Origin: Myxococcota bacterium
GTDB taxonomy: Bacteria > Myxococcota_A > Polyangia > Polyangiales > Houyiibacteriaceae
NCBI GenBank assembly: GCA_028284955.1
Contig: JANQQS010000223.1
Coordinates: 1-45,938, forward strand
Length of the DNA: 45,938 nt
Direction: 5' to 3'
Part shown: positions 24,985 to 33,398 of the stretch, one piece after another
How positions within the stretch are numbered: the first letter of the stretch is position 1
How the letters are laid out: each line of letters begins with the position of its first letter
Program-made: the position numbers and the translations under genes
Notes under the pieces: model-generated
The model's input: the letters and a program-made list of their open reading frames with translations, nothing else
Databases searched by the model: none
What the model was told of the DNA's origin: nothing

Positions 24985-25000
24985 GGGGACATATGTCCCC
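24985..25000. repeat. Perfect 16-bp palindrome GGGGACATATGTCCCC
   Basis: Self-complementary over all 16 bases, in the 281-bp gap between the PEGA protein gene and the next lipoprotein gene. It could be an operator, part of a terminator or a REP-type repeat. The rest of this gap shows no ORF or clear promoter. Confidence 0.8.
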
Positions 25001-25181
25001 TTCCCGCACAGACGTTTCCGGCGATCGTCAGAGCGCTCGATACTGAGGCTCAATTTCAGCCAATAAAAACAACAGGTTGGCGCGCGCGCGAAAGCGCTCA
25101 GATGGTGCGATTTTTGCTTTCCTTGTTTGAGTGCAGACGAATTGCCCGATTTTGGGGGCTGGAGGGGTCAGACCGACCACA

Positions 25182-26087
25182 ATGAATCGCGCTTCGTTAC
25201 AGAACCGAAGATTTGCGCTTCCCGGCTTCGCCGTACGCTGGGCGGCACGGGTTTGGGCGGCTCGGGTTTGGGCGACCGTGTGCGTGGCCATCGCGGCCGG
25301 GGGATGCGCCGCGAACGCGGGAACTGGGGAGGACCAATTCGACAAAGCGGCAGCAAACGGTGTGGGCGCTAGTGCCTTGACGCGGTTTCGCCTCGCCCAT
25401 GTCGTCAACGCGCGGCCCTCGCTGCCTCCGGGAACCGCGTGGCAGATGATAGAGCCCGTGGGCGCACGCATGGTTTTGCGCAAGGGGGCGAGGATCGAGA
25501 AATTTTGCACCACCGTAGTCAACGCAGGGTCCACGCCGGTGGAAGAGCTGGCGATTCACGCCGGCTTGTATCGCTGGACAGGAAAAGATTGGTCCGACAT
25601 TAGTGGCGCCGAACGGGGCGGCATATCCTTTCGAAAAAGTAAGAAGGGCATTGGCTCCGCATCGGAGCTTCATTGCGAAACGCCGTTCGAGGTGCAGGTG
25701 TCGGGCGTATACCTCTTCGCCGTCATCAACCTCGTGACGCATTGGGCCATCGTCGAATCGCAATTCGAATGCGCCGGAGGTCCTTCTCAGTGCGAGCTGC
25801 CTTGCTCGAGCTCGAGCGAATGCGGCGATCCCGAGGCGACCTGCGGACGTGAGCCTGGGATCCAGACCATCGACACCTGCGGCTACCGCGGCAAGGGACC
25901 ACACTGGCCTGCCGGAACTTGGACCGAGGTCCTTTCTGATTCTGCTGCCCCCGACACCATCGGTGGCAATGGGGTCGGCACTAGTGGCAGCGTGGACGGA
26001 TGGGCGCGGGACCGGGACGACGACGGTGTAAGTGGCAGTACAGGCGCAAGTGGCAGTACAGGCGCAAGTGGAAGCATCGATTTATGA
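25182..26087 (+). CDS. Putative lipoprotein, Cys-rich, unknown function
   Basis: 301 aa from ATG 25182, not recognised. The signal region contains a duplicated AARVW unit and ends in VAIAAGGC, a lipobox. The mature part has a beta-rich domain (KFCTTVVNAGSTPVEELAIHAGLYRW, VYLFAVINLVTHWAIVESQFEC) and then a Cys-rich segment with eight Cys (from CAGGPSQCELPC to IDTCGY), likely disulphide-bonded as in small extracellular modules. The C-terminus is a Gly/Ser/Thr tail built from an 18-bp tandem repeat. The stop overlaps the start of the SLH lipoprotein by ATGA, so the two are coupled and may work together at the surface. Confidence 0.65.
   Translation: MNRASLQNRRFALPGFAVRWAARVWAARVWATVCVAIAAGGCAANAGTGEDQFDKAAANGVGASALTRFRLAHVVNARPSLPPGTAWQMIEPVGARMVLRKGARIEKFCTTVVNAGSTPVEELAIHAGLYRWTGKDWSDISGAERGGISFRKSKKGIGSASELHCETPFEVQVSGVYLFAVINLVTHWAIVESQFECAGGPSQCELPCSSSSECGDPEATCGREPGIQTIDTCGYRGKGPHWPAGTWTEVLSDSAAPDTIGGNGVGTSGSVDGWARDRDDDGVSGSTGASGSTGASGSIDL
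25242..25271 (+). repeat. 15-bp tandem repeat in signal-peptide coding region
   Basis: GCGGCACGGGTTTGG is followed by GCGGCTCGGGTTTGG (one difference), encoding AARVW twice in the signal region of the lipoprotein, lengthening the stretch before the lipobox. Confidence 0.9.
26031..26074 (+). repeat. 18-bp tandem repeat at the gene 3' end
   Basis: AGTGGCAGTACAGGCGCA occurs twice exactly (26031-26048, 26049-26066), followed by the start of a third unit, encoding SGSTGA units just before the stop codon. Confidence 0.95.
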
Positions 26088-27538
26088 GTCGCCAAACCAA
26101 AGTTACCTACTGCAGCATGTTGCTTGCCACGACGCTTTCCCTCGGGGGCTGCGGGGACGAGGGCAAGCAGAACAAAGACCCCGCCACCGGCGGCACCCAA
26201 AACAACGTGCCCACCGGCTTGGTGGTCCGACCGGGGGGAGGGAACCTAGCGCCAGGGGGCAATGTCCATTTGTCTGTAGACGCACAGTACGGAAATCGAG
26301 AAACCCGCGCGCTCTCTGCCACCCAAAACGTGACCTGGCGCAACCAAAGCGAACAGTTCGCCATGCTCACGTCGACGGGCAGCAGCGCCAAGCTGGAAGT
26401 CAAGCCCGATACCCCGATTGGCACCCAAATCACGGTCGCCGCGGCGGTCGCGACTCTCGGCTTCACCGGCAACGCGGTCTTCACCGTACAAGAGAGGCCG
26501 GTAACGCGCGCATTGGACTCGCTCGCTATCTCGCCAAGCACATTCAAACTCGGTGAACCGTGTGCACTTATCGCAACCGCGAACGAGCGCGCCAGCGATT
26601 CCGAGGACACGTTCCTGCGCACTGTGACCAGCGAAGCTTCATGGAAGAGTGAGAACCCAGAAATTCTCGCAATGGACGAAGCGTCTCCCGGCGCCTGCGA
26701 AGCGAAACAAGCGGGCTCGACCACCGTCACCGCGACGTATCGCGGAACCTCGGCGAAGCGCACCGTCACCATCACCGAGCCGACCCCAACCGCGCCACCG
26801 CCGCCGGCCCAGACCCCAGACCCGCCGCCACCTCCCTCAACTTCGAACGAGACTCCCTCATCGCCGGCCGACGATCCGCCACCCAAAAAATGTGAGTTCA
26901 AAGACCCGAACATCGCGATGCATTGGGCGCACCGGGAAATCTCTGGCCTGTGCGCCGCAAGCGTCATGTCCGGGTTCGACGACAACACGTTTCGCCCCGA
27001 CGAAGTTATGTCGCGTCGTCTTTTTGCGGTAGTTCTCGTGAGCGCGTTCGAACGGCGGCGCACGCCAGCCAAAGTCAGCGCGATCACCGCCACGGATGTT
27101 CCGCTCGACCATTGGACGACGCCCTACATCGCTCGAGCGCTCCAGCAAGGTTGGATGACCACGGTAACGAATACCAAAACGCAGACTATCGAGTTTTTCC
27201 CGGGCTCAGGCGTGACCGCCGAAGACGCAGTGCGAGCTATCGCCACCGCGGCGAACCCGCCTCCCGGTTCGATCGCAGATCTCGCGATGATATTCCCCGC
27301 AAACGCGCATAGGATCCCGCCTTCGCGAGCCCGGAACGTGGCGCGCCTGGCCGCCCTCGGCACATTCAAAAATTATTGGGCTCGAAGGTTCCCTCGATTG
27401 GACTGGCCGAATGGGAAACGCATTCCCGTGCACGCGTTTGATGTTCACAACGCAAGCGGGCTTACCCGGGCGGAAGTTGCGTCTTGGATCTACTACAGCT
27501 TGGTTGGGCTCGAAGCGCTGAAGGGCGCATCGCGCTAA
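26084..27538 (+). CDS. Lipoprotein with bacterial Ig-like (Big_2) and SLH domains
   Basis: 484 aa from ATG 26084 (ATGA overlap with the previous gene). The signal YCSMLLATTLSLGGC ends in a lipobox. Two Ig-like domains follow (about 40-130 and 135-235: for example LSVDAQYGNRETRALSATQNVTWR and STTVTATYRGTSAKRTVTI). A Pro/Thr-rich linker (240-275) leads to S-layer-homology-like repeats (FKDPNIAMHWAHREI, GFDDNTFRPDEVMSRRLFAVVL, then DVPLDHWTTPYIARALQQGW and TRAEVASWIYY). SLH domains bind cell-wall polymers in Gram-positives and some outer-membrane-tethering proteins in Gram-negatives, so an envelope-linking role is plausible. Confidence 0.75.
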   Translation: MSRQTKVTYCSMLLATTLSLGGCGDEGKQNKDPATGGTQNNVPTGLVVRPGGGNLAPGGNVHLSVDAQYGNRETRALSATQNVTWRNQSEQFAMLTSTGSSAKLEVKPDTPIGTQITVAAAVATLGFTGNAVFTVQERPVTRALDSLAISPSTFKLGEPCALIATANERASDSEDTFLRTVTSEASWKSENPEILAMDEASPGACEAKQAGSTTVTATYRGTSAKRTVTITEPTPTAPPPPAQTPDPPPPPSTSNETPSSPADDPPPKKCEFKDPNIAMHWAHREISGLCAASVMSGFDDNTFRPDEVMSRRLFAVVLVSAFERRRTPAKVSAITATDVPLDHWTTPYIARALQQGWMTTVTNTKTQTIEFFPGSGVTAEDAVRAIATAANPPPGSIADLAMIFPANAHRIPPSRARNVARLAALGTFKNYWARRFPRLDWPNGKRIPVHAFDVHNASGLTRAEVASWIYYSLVGLEALKGASR

Positions 27539-27604
27539 GGCGCGATTTCATCATGGCCATGGCTCTTTTTGACCACAGCGCGGCCTTGGCTTAGAACCGC
27601 CGCG

Positions 27605-28663
27605 ATGGGTGACCCAACGCTAACGTATCGAAGTTCGGGGGTGAATATTGATGCTGCGGACGAGCTGGTCGAGCGCATCAAGCCAATCGCGAGCAAAACG
27701 CATTCGCCCCAGGTCATTTCGGGGCTCGGAGGTTTCGCGGGGCTCTTCGCCATGGACCGGTCAATCGACGAACCGGTGCTCGTCTCAGGCACCGATGGCG
27801 TAGGAACCAAGCTTAAGCTTGCGTTCGAACTCGATCGGCATCATTCGATCGGTATCGATCTCGTGGCGATGTGCGTCAACGATGTGCTCACCGTGGGCGC
27901 CAAACCTCTATTCTTCTTGGACTACTTCGCCACCAGCCACCTCGATGTCGACCGAGCCGAGCAAGTCATTGCGGGCATCGCCGAAGGGTGTCAACAGGCA
28001 GGATGCGCCCTGCTGGGAGGAGAAACCGCGGAGCTTCCAGGTTTCTACGCCGCGAACGAATACGACCTCGCAGGATTCGCAGTCGGGGTGGTGAGCCGGA
28101 AACGAATGCTGTCGGCGAGCCAGGTACAGGAAGGCGACGTGGTTTTGGGCGTCGCCTCGAGTGGCCTGCACTCCAATGGGTTTTCTCTCGCCCGAAAAGC
28201 GCTCCTCGAAACACAGGGACTTTCGCTCCACGACACGCCAGTCGGACTTGAACAAACGCTCGGAGAATGTTTGCTCACGCCGACTCGAATCTACGCGCGG
28301 GCGGCCCAAGCGGCGCTCGTCGACGACAACGTTCATGCGTTTTGCCACATCACGGGCGGAGGCTTGACGGAAAACTTGCCGCGGGTGCTTCCCCGCGGCT
28401 TGGGAGTATCGCTTGACGCGCAGCGCTGGCCCATGCCGCCAGTGTTTTCGCTCTTGTCCGAATCAGGCGTTCCGCCCGATGAGATGCTTCGGACGTTCAA
28501 TCTAGGCATCGGCTTTATCGTCGTTTGTGCGCCAGACGCCGCGGATCGCATCGTCGCTTCGATCAACGAAACCGGCGAGCAAGCGTGGACCATCGGCCGC
28601 GTGCGCGAGGAACCTCAAGCATCTCCGTCGCAGCGCGTGCTTGTGCACGGCTTGCCGTGGTAG
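27605..28663 (+). CDS. purM: Phosphoribosylformylglycinamidine cyclo-ligase
   Basis: 352 aa from ATG 27605. PurM (AIR synthetase) closes the imidazole ring in purine synthesis, using ATP. Typical motifs are YRSSGVNIDAADELV, VLVSGTDGVGTKLKLAF, IGIDLVAMCVNDVLTVGAKPLFFLDY, CALLGGETAELPGFY, GVASSGLHSNGFSLARK and HITGGGLTENLPRVLP. The length is normal. The frame extends 12 codons upstream, but ATG 27605 begins the conserved part. purN follows after 10 bp, so both are cotranscribed and catalyse nearby steps of the same pathway. Confidence 0.96.
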   Translation: MGDPTLTYRSSGVNIDAADELVERIKPIASKTHSPQVISGLGGFAGLFAMDRSIDEPVLVSGTDGVGTKLKLAFELDRHHSIGIDLVAMCVNDVLTVGAKPLFFLDYFATSHLDVDRAEQVIAGIAEGCQQAGCALLGGETAELPGFYAANEYDLAGFAVGVVSRKRMLSASQVQEGDVVLGVASSGLHSNGFSLARKALLETQGLSLHDTPVGLEQTLGECLLTPTRIYARAAQAALVDDNVHAFCHITGGGLTENLPRVLPRGLGVSLDAQRWPMPPVFSLLSESGVPPDEMLRTFNLGIGFIVVCAPDAADRIVASINETGEQAWTIGRVREEPQASPSQRVLVHGLPW

Positions 28664-28673
28664 GCGGATTGCC

Positions 28674-29342
28674 ATGGTAGATATCGCCGTATTGGTCTCT
28701 GGAACGGGCACCAATCTCAAAAAAATCATCGAGCGAATCGATGCCGGCCAATGCGCGGCCCGCGTAGTGGGCGTCGTTTCCGACCGAAAAGCGGCTGCGC
28801 TCGACTTTGCGCAAGAGCGCTCCATTCCGACGGTCACCGTTCCGCTCACCAAACGCGATGACCGAACGCGCTGGAACGAGCAGCTCGCCACCGTGGTGGC
28901 GGAATATCGCCCCGAAGTGGTTGTCTTGGCAGGCTTCATGCGGGTTTTGGGCGTTCCCTTTCTCAACCGATTTCCTGGACGCGTCATCAATGTACACCCA
29001 TCGCTCTTGCCTGCGTTCCCGGGCAAAGACGCTCCCGCTCAGGCCATCGAAGCAGGCGTGCGCATCAGCGGCTGCACCGTGCACCAGGTCGATGAAGGAG
29101 TGGACACCGGCGCCATCCTCGCGCAAGCCGCGCTGAGCGTGCGCAAAGGGGAAACTTCCCTCGAGCTTCACGCGCGCATTCAGCAACTCGAGCACGACCT
29201 GCTCCCGCGGGTCATCGACTGGGTCGGAAGAAACGAACTCGACCTCGGCGACCCTCGTTCGGGGGGCTGGCACGAAACCGACCACGTGCTCAACTATCGC
29301 CCTAACTACCGCCTCAACCACCGTCTCAACCACCGCGGTTGA
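28674..29342 (+). CDS. purN: Phosphoribosylglycinamide formyltransferase
   Basis: 222 aa from ATG 28674. PurN transfers a formyl group from 10-formyl-THF to GAR. Motifs include VLVSGTGTNLKKII, VVVLAGFMRVL, INVHPSLLPAFPG with the catalytic Asn/His, GCTVHQVDEGVDTGAILAQ with the Asp, and the ELHARIQQLEHDLLP helix. The enzyme core would normally end soon after VIDWV; here an extra tail of about 30 residues ends in four units of (L/P)N(Y/H)R, encoded by a 12-bp tandem repeat. Confidence 0.94.
   Translation: MVDIAVLVSGTGTNLKKIIERIDAGQCAARVVGVVSDRKAAALDFAQERSIPTVTVPLTKRDDRTRWNEQLATVVAEYRPEVVVLAGFMRVLGVPFLNRFPGRVINVHPSLLPAFPGKDAPAQAIEAGVRISGCTVHQVDEGVDTGAILAQAALSVRKGETSLELHARIQQLEHDLLPRVIDWVGRNELDLGDPRSGGWHETDHVLNYRPNYRLNHRLNHRG
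29289..29336 (+). repeat. 12-bp tandem repeat, four units, at the purN 3' end
   Basis: Four imperfect copies of CTCAACCACCGC (variants CTCAACTATCGC, CCTAACTACCGC, CTCAACCACCGT) encode LNYR, PNYR, LNHR and LNHR immediately before the last codon and stop. Confidence 0.9.
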
Positions 29343-29370
29343 TGTTGCTCTTGCTGGTGTCGCGTAGAAG

Positions 29371-30909
29371 ATGACTCCCGGATCACCGCAGCGCTTTTAC
29401 GACGTCGTTCTTTTGGGCACCCAGCTCGGCGCCCTCCTCACGGGCGCTCTGCTCGCGAAACGCGGCTTTCGGGTTCTTCTCATCGGCCAAGACGATCTTC
29501 CGGCGACCTACGAGCTCGACGGAATGCAGCTGCCCCGCCAGCCCTTCACCTTCCTCGCCGAACACAGCCCGGTCACCACCAAGATCATGTCAGAACTCGC
29601 GCTTTATCAAACGGTGCGACGTCGCGCACAGATGAACGACCCGGCGCTGCAGGTCTCGCTCGCCAAACACCGATTCGAAGCGCCTCGAGATGAACAATAC
29701 TTCGACCGTGAGATCGCTCGGGAGTTTCCCGAAGTGAAGCGACCGGTCGAGGATTTCCACGAACATATTGGGCGAATTTCCAAAGACTTGGATCGTCTGG
29801 TCAAACGCGACCTCGTATGGCCCCCGGAAACATTTTTCGAGCGTCGAGAGTTTTCTCGCGGCGCGTCCGGCTTGCCCTTCGGACGAAACGGAAACGCCTT
29901 CGATCCTCTGAGCGAATTTCCCGAATCGCATGCCTTCCGAACTGCCGTCGACGCCCCCGTCCGCTTCGCGAGCGGCCTCGATCCCGATCAGCTTTCCAAA
30001 GTAGGCGCCGCGCGGCTCTACGCGGCGTGGCGCCGCAGTGCCTTTCATCTAGAAGGAGGCGAAGCGGAGCTCACCGACTTGGTGCTCGAGCGGCTGCGCA
30101 CATACAGCGGAGAGATTCAGCCGCGCACCCGCGCCGACCGTATCCTTACACGACACGGCACAGCGGTCGGTATTCGGCTCGCCGGCTCCGGAGAAACCAT
30201 CGGCTGCGCGTTTGTCATCGCCAACTGCACGGTGGCCAAGCTTCGCCGCTTGGTGCAGGACGCGGCGGGGTTCGGAGAGCTTTTTGAACGCTTTGGCGAA
30301 CCGCAAGCGCGGTGGTTTCGCTATACCCTCAACGCAGTGGTCGACGCCGAGGGCGTGCCCGAAGGCATGAAAAGCGATGTCTTCGTGGTGCACGAACAAC
30401 CCAGCGCGCAACGGATGACCCATGTACGTCTTTACCCCAAGGACTCCGCGGGTCGTCGCCTGCTTTGCGTCCAGGCGCTGCTCCCTCGCCGCGTCGTCGA
30501 AGATGTGAGCGGACAGCTGGCCACCGTGCGGCCTCGGCTGCTGGATTCGCTGCGCGAAGTCATCCCCTTTCTCGACCAGCACCTCCTCTGGGTCGATTCT
30601 CCGCACGACGGCAGAGACGCTGAACATGTCCCCAGCGGACAGCTCCATCCTCCCGCCGACCCCTTTTCCCGCGGGCCAACCACCATGCGCGCCATCTTCG
30701 GCTACCCCGTGCTCGGCCCCCTCGGGGTCACTGCGATGCCGATTCGCACACCGATTCGACGATTGCTCGTCTGCAACGACCAGGTCGTGCCCGGCCTCGG
30801 CATGGAAGGCACCTTTCTCGCCGCATGGTCCGCCGCGCGCATCGTCACGCGATCGGACCGGAGGAAAAAATGGATGCGGCGCGGTCTATGGACCAAGGTT
30901 GAGATCTAG
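29371..30909 (+). CDS. FAD-dependent oxidoreductase, phytoene-desaturase-like
   Basis: 512 aa. The N-terminal dinucleotide-binding fold reads DVVLLGTQLGALLTGALLAKRGFRVLLIGQD, where the usual GxGxxG is loosened to GTQLGA. A second family landmark near the C-terminus (LLVCNDQVVPGLGMEGTFLAAWSAARIV) is the FAD-contacting segment seen in CrtI/amine-oxidase-like flavoproteins. The middle is a large substrate domain without recognisable specificity. It starts 28 bp after purN and may be cotranscribed, though no functional link to purine synthesis is apparent. The substrate is unknown; carotenoid-type or other lipid substrates are possible for the family. Confidence 0.65.
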   Translation: MTPGSPQRFYDVVLLGTQLGALLTGALLAKRGFRVLLIGQDDLPATYELDGMQLPRQPFTFLAEHSPVTTKIMSELALYQTVRRRAQMNDPALQVSLAKHRFEAPRDEQYFDREIAREFPEVKRPVEDFHEHIGRISKDLDRLVKRDLVWPPETFFERREFSRGASGLPFGRNGNAFDPLSEFPESHAFRTAVDAPVRFASGLDPDQLSKVGAARLYAAWRRSAFHLEGGEAELTDLVLERLRTYSGEIQPRTRADRILTRHGTAVGIRLAGSGETIGCAFVIANCTVAKLRRLVQDAAGFGELFERFGEPQARWFRYTLNAVVDAEGVPEGMKSDVFVVHEQPSAQRMTHVRLYPKDSAGRRLLCVQALLPRRVVEDVSGQLATVRPRLLDSLREVIPFLDQHLLWVDSPHDGRDAEHVPSGQLHPPADPFSRGPTTMRAIFGYPVLGPLGVTAMPIRTPIRRLLVCNDQVVPGLGMEGTFLAAWSAARIVTRSDRRKKWMRRGLWTKVEI

Positions 30910-30914
30910 CGAAG

Positions 30915-32183
30915 TTACATCGCAATCGGAGGATCGGTTGGAATGCCGAGGACCTTGGCGCGCACTTCGCCGATGAAGTGAATCGAGCCCGCGACCACGA
31001 CGAGGCCGGAATCGCCCGCGAGGCTTTGCGCTTTGGCCAAGGCCTCTTCCGGATTCGGAACGACGTGTCCGGCGCGGATGCGACCGAGCTCGCTCGGTGA
31101 TACTGCGCGATGGGTGTTTGGCGCGGAATAGACTCGAGTGGATACCAGGCTGTCAAACGCAGCCAGCATCTCTTCATGCTGCTTGTCTGCGAGCGCTGCG
31201 AAGAGCAATATCGGAGCGCGAACATCGGCGGAGTAATGATCGCGAAGATGCGCAGCCAGCGCACGGCAGCCGTCCGCGTTGTGGGCCGCATCGAACAAAA
31301 AATTAGGCGTCCCAGGAACAAACTCGAGCCGCGCGGGCCAACGGGCATCCCGCAGCCCTTGACGAATCGCATCGTCTGAGATGTTGAACCCTTGGTCCGA
31401 AAGCACCATCGCGACGGACGCGGCAAGCGCTCCGTTTCGGCGCTGATGGGCGCCGGGCAGGCCCAGCGTGATGCCGTCGACGTTTCGGCCAGCCAACGTA
31501 ACCGACAAAACAGCAGAGCTCTCATCGAGATGAATATCTTCTCCCAGCACCCGCAGCGGCGCGCCCACCGATCGCGCACGAGCACGAATCCGCTCGAGCG
31601 GACCTGTTTGATTCACCCCTACCACGGCGGGGACACCCGGCTTGAGCACCCCCGCTTTCTCTCCCGCGATCTCTTCGAGCGAATCGCCGAGCACCCGTTG
31701 ATGGTCGAGCCCGATCTGCGTGATCACGCTCACTCTAGGCACGATCACGTTGGTCGCGTCCAGGCGCCCGCCGAGGCCCACCTCGATCACCGCCACATCA
31801 CACCGCTGCTCCCGGAACATTTCCCACGCCAGCAGCGTGGAGTGTTCAAAAAACGTTAGGGGCAACTCCTCAGCACGCAGCATCGAGAGCCACCGCGCGG
31901 CATCCTGCTCTGAGATGGGCGAGCCGTTGATGCGGACTCGTTCCACATAGCGATGAACATGAGGCGAGCTAAACAGGCCGGTTCGGCATCCCGCCGACCG
32001 CAATATGGCCTCGACCATCGCGCACACACTGCCCTTCCCGTTCGACCCGGCAACATGCACGCACGGAGTAGCCTCCTGCGGCGCGCCGCGAACCGCCAGC
32101 GCGCGACGCATGCGATCCGTCCCAAGACGTACCCCTCTCGACTCAAGACCGTAAAGCCACTCCAGCGCTGCTTTGTAGCGCAT
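30915..32183 (-). CDS. folC: Folylpolyglutamate synthase / dihydrofolate synthase
   Basis: 422 aa from ATG 32183 (the frame is open 15 codons further). FolC adds glutamates to folates, and in many bacteria also makes dihydrofolate from dihydropteroate. Mur-ligase-type motifs are clear: HVAGSNGKGSVCAMVEAIL (P-loop), GLFSSPHVHRYVERVRING, VIEVGLGGRLDATNV, ITQIGLDHQRVLGDSLEEIAGEKAGVLK and FLFDAAHNADGCRAL. It lies downstream of accD on the same strand, the classic accD-folC order, but separated by a 372-bp repeat-filled gap. It converges on the flavoprotein gene with 5 bp between stops. Confidence 0.93.
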   Translation of the reverse strand: MRYKAALEWLYGLESRGVRLGTDRMRRALAVRGAPQEATPCVHVAGSNGKGSVCAMVEAILRSAGCRTGLFSSPHVHRYVERVRINGSPISEQDAARWLSMLRAEELPLTFFEHSTLLAWEMFREQRCDVAVIEVGLGGRLDATNVIVPRVSVITQIGLDHQRVLGDSLEEIAGEKAGVLKPGVPAVVGVNQTGPLERIRARARSVGAPLRVLGEDIHLDESSAVLSVTLAGRNVDGITLGLPGAHQRRNGALAASVAMVLSDQGFNISDDAIRQGLRDARWPARLEFVPGTPNFLFDAAHNADGCRALAAHLRDHYSADVRAPILLFAALADKQHEEMLAAFDSLVSTRVYSAPNTHRAVSPSELGRIRAGHVVPNPEEALAKAQSLAGDSGLVVVAGSIHFIGEVRAKVLGIPTDPPIAM

Positions 32184-32555
32184 CGACCTTTCGCGTGAGC
32201 CGTGTGGAATCGTCACTTCATGAACCATCGCGCGTACAGTTTGGCAGACGCTCCGTGAACAACAGCCACACCTCGAAAAACAGACAGCACTTCGTCATCT
32301 CGAATCCAGATCGCGTGCATCCTGGCGGGGAACTGTGTTGTCTGGAGGGTTTGGTGCAAACCCTCCTCCACGCGGGTACGACCCGCGCGGGACCCCCTCC
32401 CAACTCCGGCCGCTCACGCGGCCGCCCCATCGCTGCGCGACGGGGCCCCGTCTCGTCGTGCTTCAACGTAACCAGGTCGCGTGTTTCCTGGCGGGGGAGT
32501 TTGGGTGAATCGTTCGGGATCGTATCCCGAACGAGAGGGTCTGGGTGCCAGACCC
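32184..32555. other. 372-bp intergenic region filled with inverted structured repeats
   Basis: No ORF is credible here. The half next to accD is occupied by two oppositely oriented copies of the hairpin repeat (entries at 32339 and 32484), with the palindrome GACGGGGCCCCGTC between them near 32440. The accD-folC cotranscription usual in other bacteria may be broken or attenuated by these structures. The half next to folC (32184-32338) shows nothing clear. Confidence 0.7.
32339..32453 (+). repeat. Triple-hairpin repeat, copy 2
   Basis: Same layout as copy 1. Hairpin 1: GGAGGGTTT (32344-32352) with AAACCCTCC (32358-32366). Hairpin 2: CGCGGGT/ACCCGCG (32371-32377, 32381-32387) around the same ACG loop. 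The CTCCCAAC box is conserved next, then GGCCGC/GCGGCC forms a small hairpin and GACGGGGCCCCGTC a palindrome. Stem bases differ from copy 1 on both sides so that pairing is kept. Confidence 0.85.
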
Positions 32556-32558
32556 TCA
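32484..32558 (-). repeat. Hairpin repeat, copy 3, opposite orientation, overlapping the accD stop
   Basis: Read on the minus strand it begins TTTCTTGAGGG, so the accD stop TGA (32556-32558) is its first hairpin's edge. Hairpin 1: GAGGGTCTGG/CCAGACCCTC (32535-32544, 32548-32557). Hairpin 2: an 11-bp perfect stem (32510-32520, 32524-32534) with loop ACG in minus-strand reading. Then TTCACCC and an ACTCCCCC box follow, comparable to the CTCCCAAC box of copies 1 and 2. Confidence 0.85.
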
Positions 32559-33398
32559 AGAAACAGAGGACTCTAGATGACCGAGCAGTCGGGCGATATT
32601 GGCGCGCATTTCACCTCGCTCCGAGATCATGTCGATCATGCCGTGCTTCAGCAGAAACTCGGAGCGCTGAAATCCCTCCGGAAGCTTCTGTCGGATCGTT
32701 TGTTCGATGACCCGGGGCCCGGCAAAACCAATGAGCGCGCCTGGTTCCGCGATGTTGATATCGCCGAGAAACGCAAAACTCGCGGCCACGCCCCCCGTGG
32801 TGGGGTTGAGCAACACGCTCACGAACGGCACCCGCGCGTCTCGCAGGCGGGTCAGCGCAGAGACGGTTTTTGCCATCTGCATAAGGGATAGCGCCCCCTC
32901 CTGCATGCGCGCTCCTCCCGAAGCGGAGAGCAAAATCACTGGCTGCCGATCCGCAGCCCCCCGCTCGAGCATGCGGGTGATCTTCTCGCCCACCACCGAG
33001 CCCATGGAGCCGCCCATGAACCGAAACATGAACACGCCGAACTGCACCGGCCGCCCAAGAATCGTGCCCGCGCCCGACATAAATGCGTCGTTCACTCCGG
33101 TCTTGCGCTGCGCGCTGTGCACGCGTTCCGTGTACGGCTTGGAATCATGAAACCCGAGCGGATCGGAGGCGCGAAGCTGCGTGTCAAGCTCGACCCATGA
33201 GCCCACATCGAGCAGCAGTTCGATCCAGGCCTCCCCGCTGAGGCGGTAGTGGTACCCGCACCGAGGGCAAACCTCGAGATTGCTGGTGAACTCCTCTGCA
33301 CGAAGGGTCGCCGCGCAGCCGTCGCACTTTCGGAAAATACCCCGCCCAAGGGTCTTCTTGCTGGAGCCGTCAGCCTTTGTTTTCGCGAACCAGGCCAT
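32556..33398 (-). CDS. accD: Acetyl-CoA carboxylase carboxyltransferase subunit beta
   Basis: 280 aa from ATG 33398 (the open frame reaches 33494 but overlaps pgeF further). AccD with AccA transfers the carboxyl group from biotin to acetyl-CoA, making malonyl-CoA. The N-terminal zinc ribbon has Cys25, Cys28, Cys44 and Cys47 (CDGC and CPRC). The crotonase-like core shows GVFMFRFMGGSMGSVVGEKI, SASGGARMQEGALSLMQMAK, NPTTGGVAASFAFLGD and IGFAGPRVIEQTIRQKLPEGFQ. It starts 28 bp inside the end of pgeF. accB and accC are at 36.5-38.4 kb of this window; accA is not here. Confidence 0.95.
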   Translation of the reverse strand: MAWFAKTKADGSSKKTLGRGIFRKCDGCAATLRAEEFTSNLEVCPRCGYHYRLSGEAWIELLLDVGSWVELDTQLRASDPLGFHDSKPYTERVHSAQRKTGVNDAFMSGAGTILGRPVQFGVFMFRFMGGSMGSVVGEKITRMLERGAADRQPVILLSASGGARMQEGALSLMQMAKTVSALTRLRDARVPFVSVLLNPTTGGVAASFAFLGDINIAEPGALIGFAGPRVIEQTIRQKLPEGFQRSEFLLKHGMIDMISERGEMRANIARLLGHLESSVS

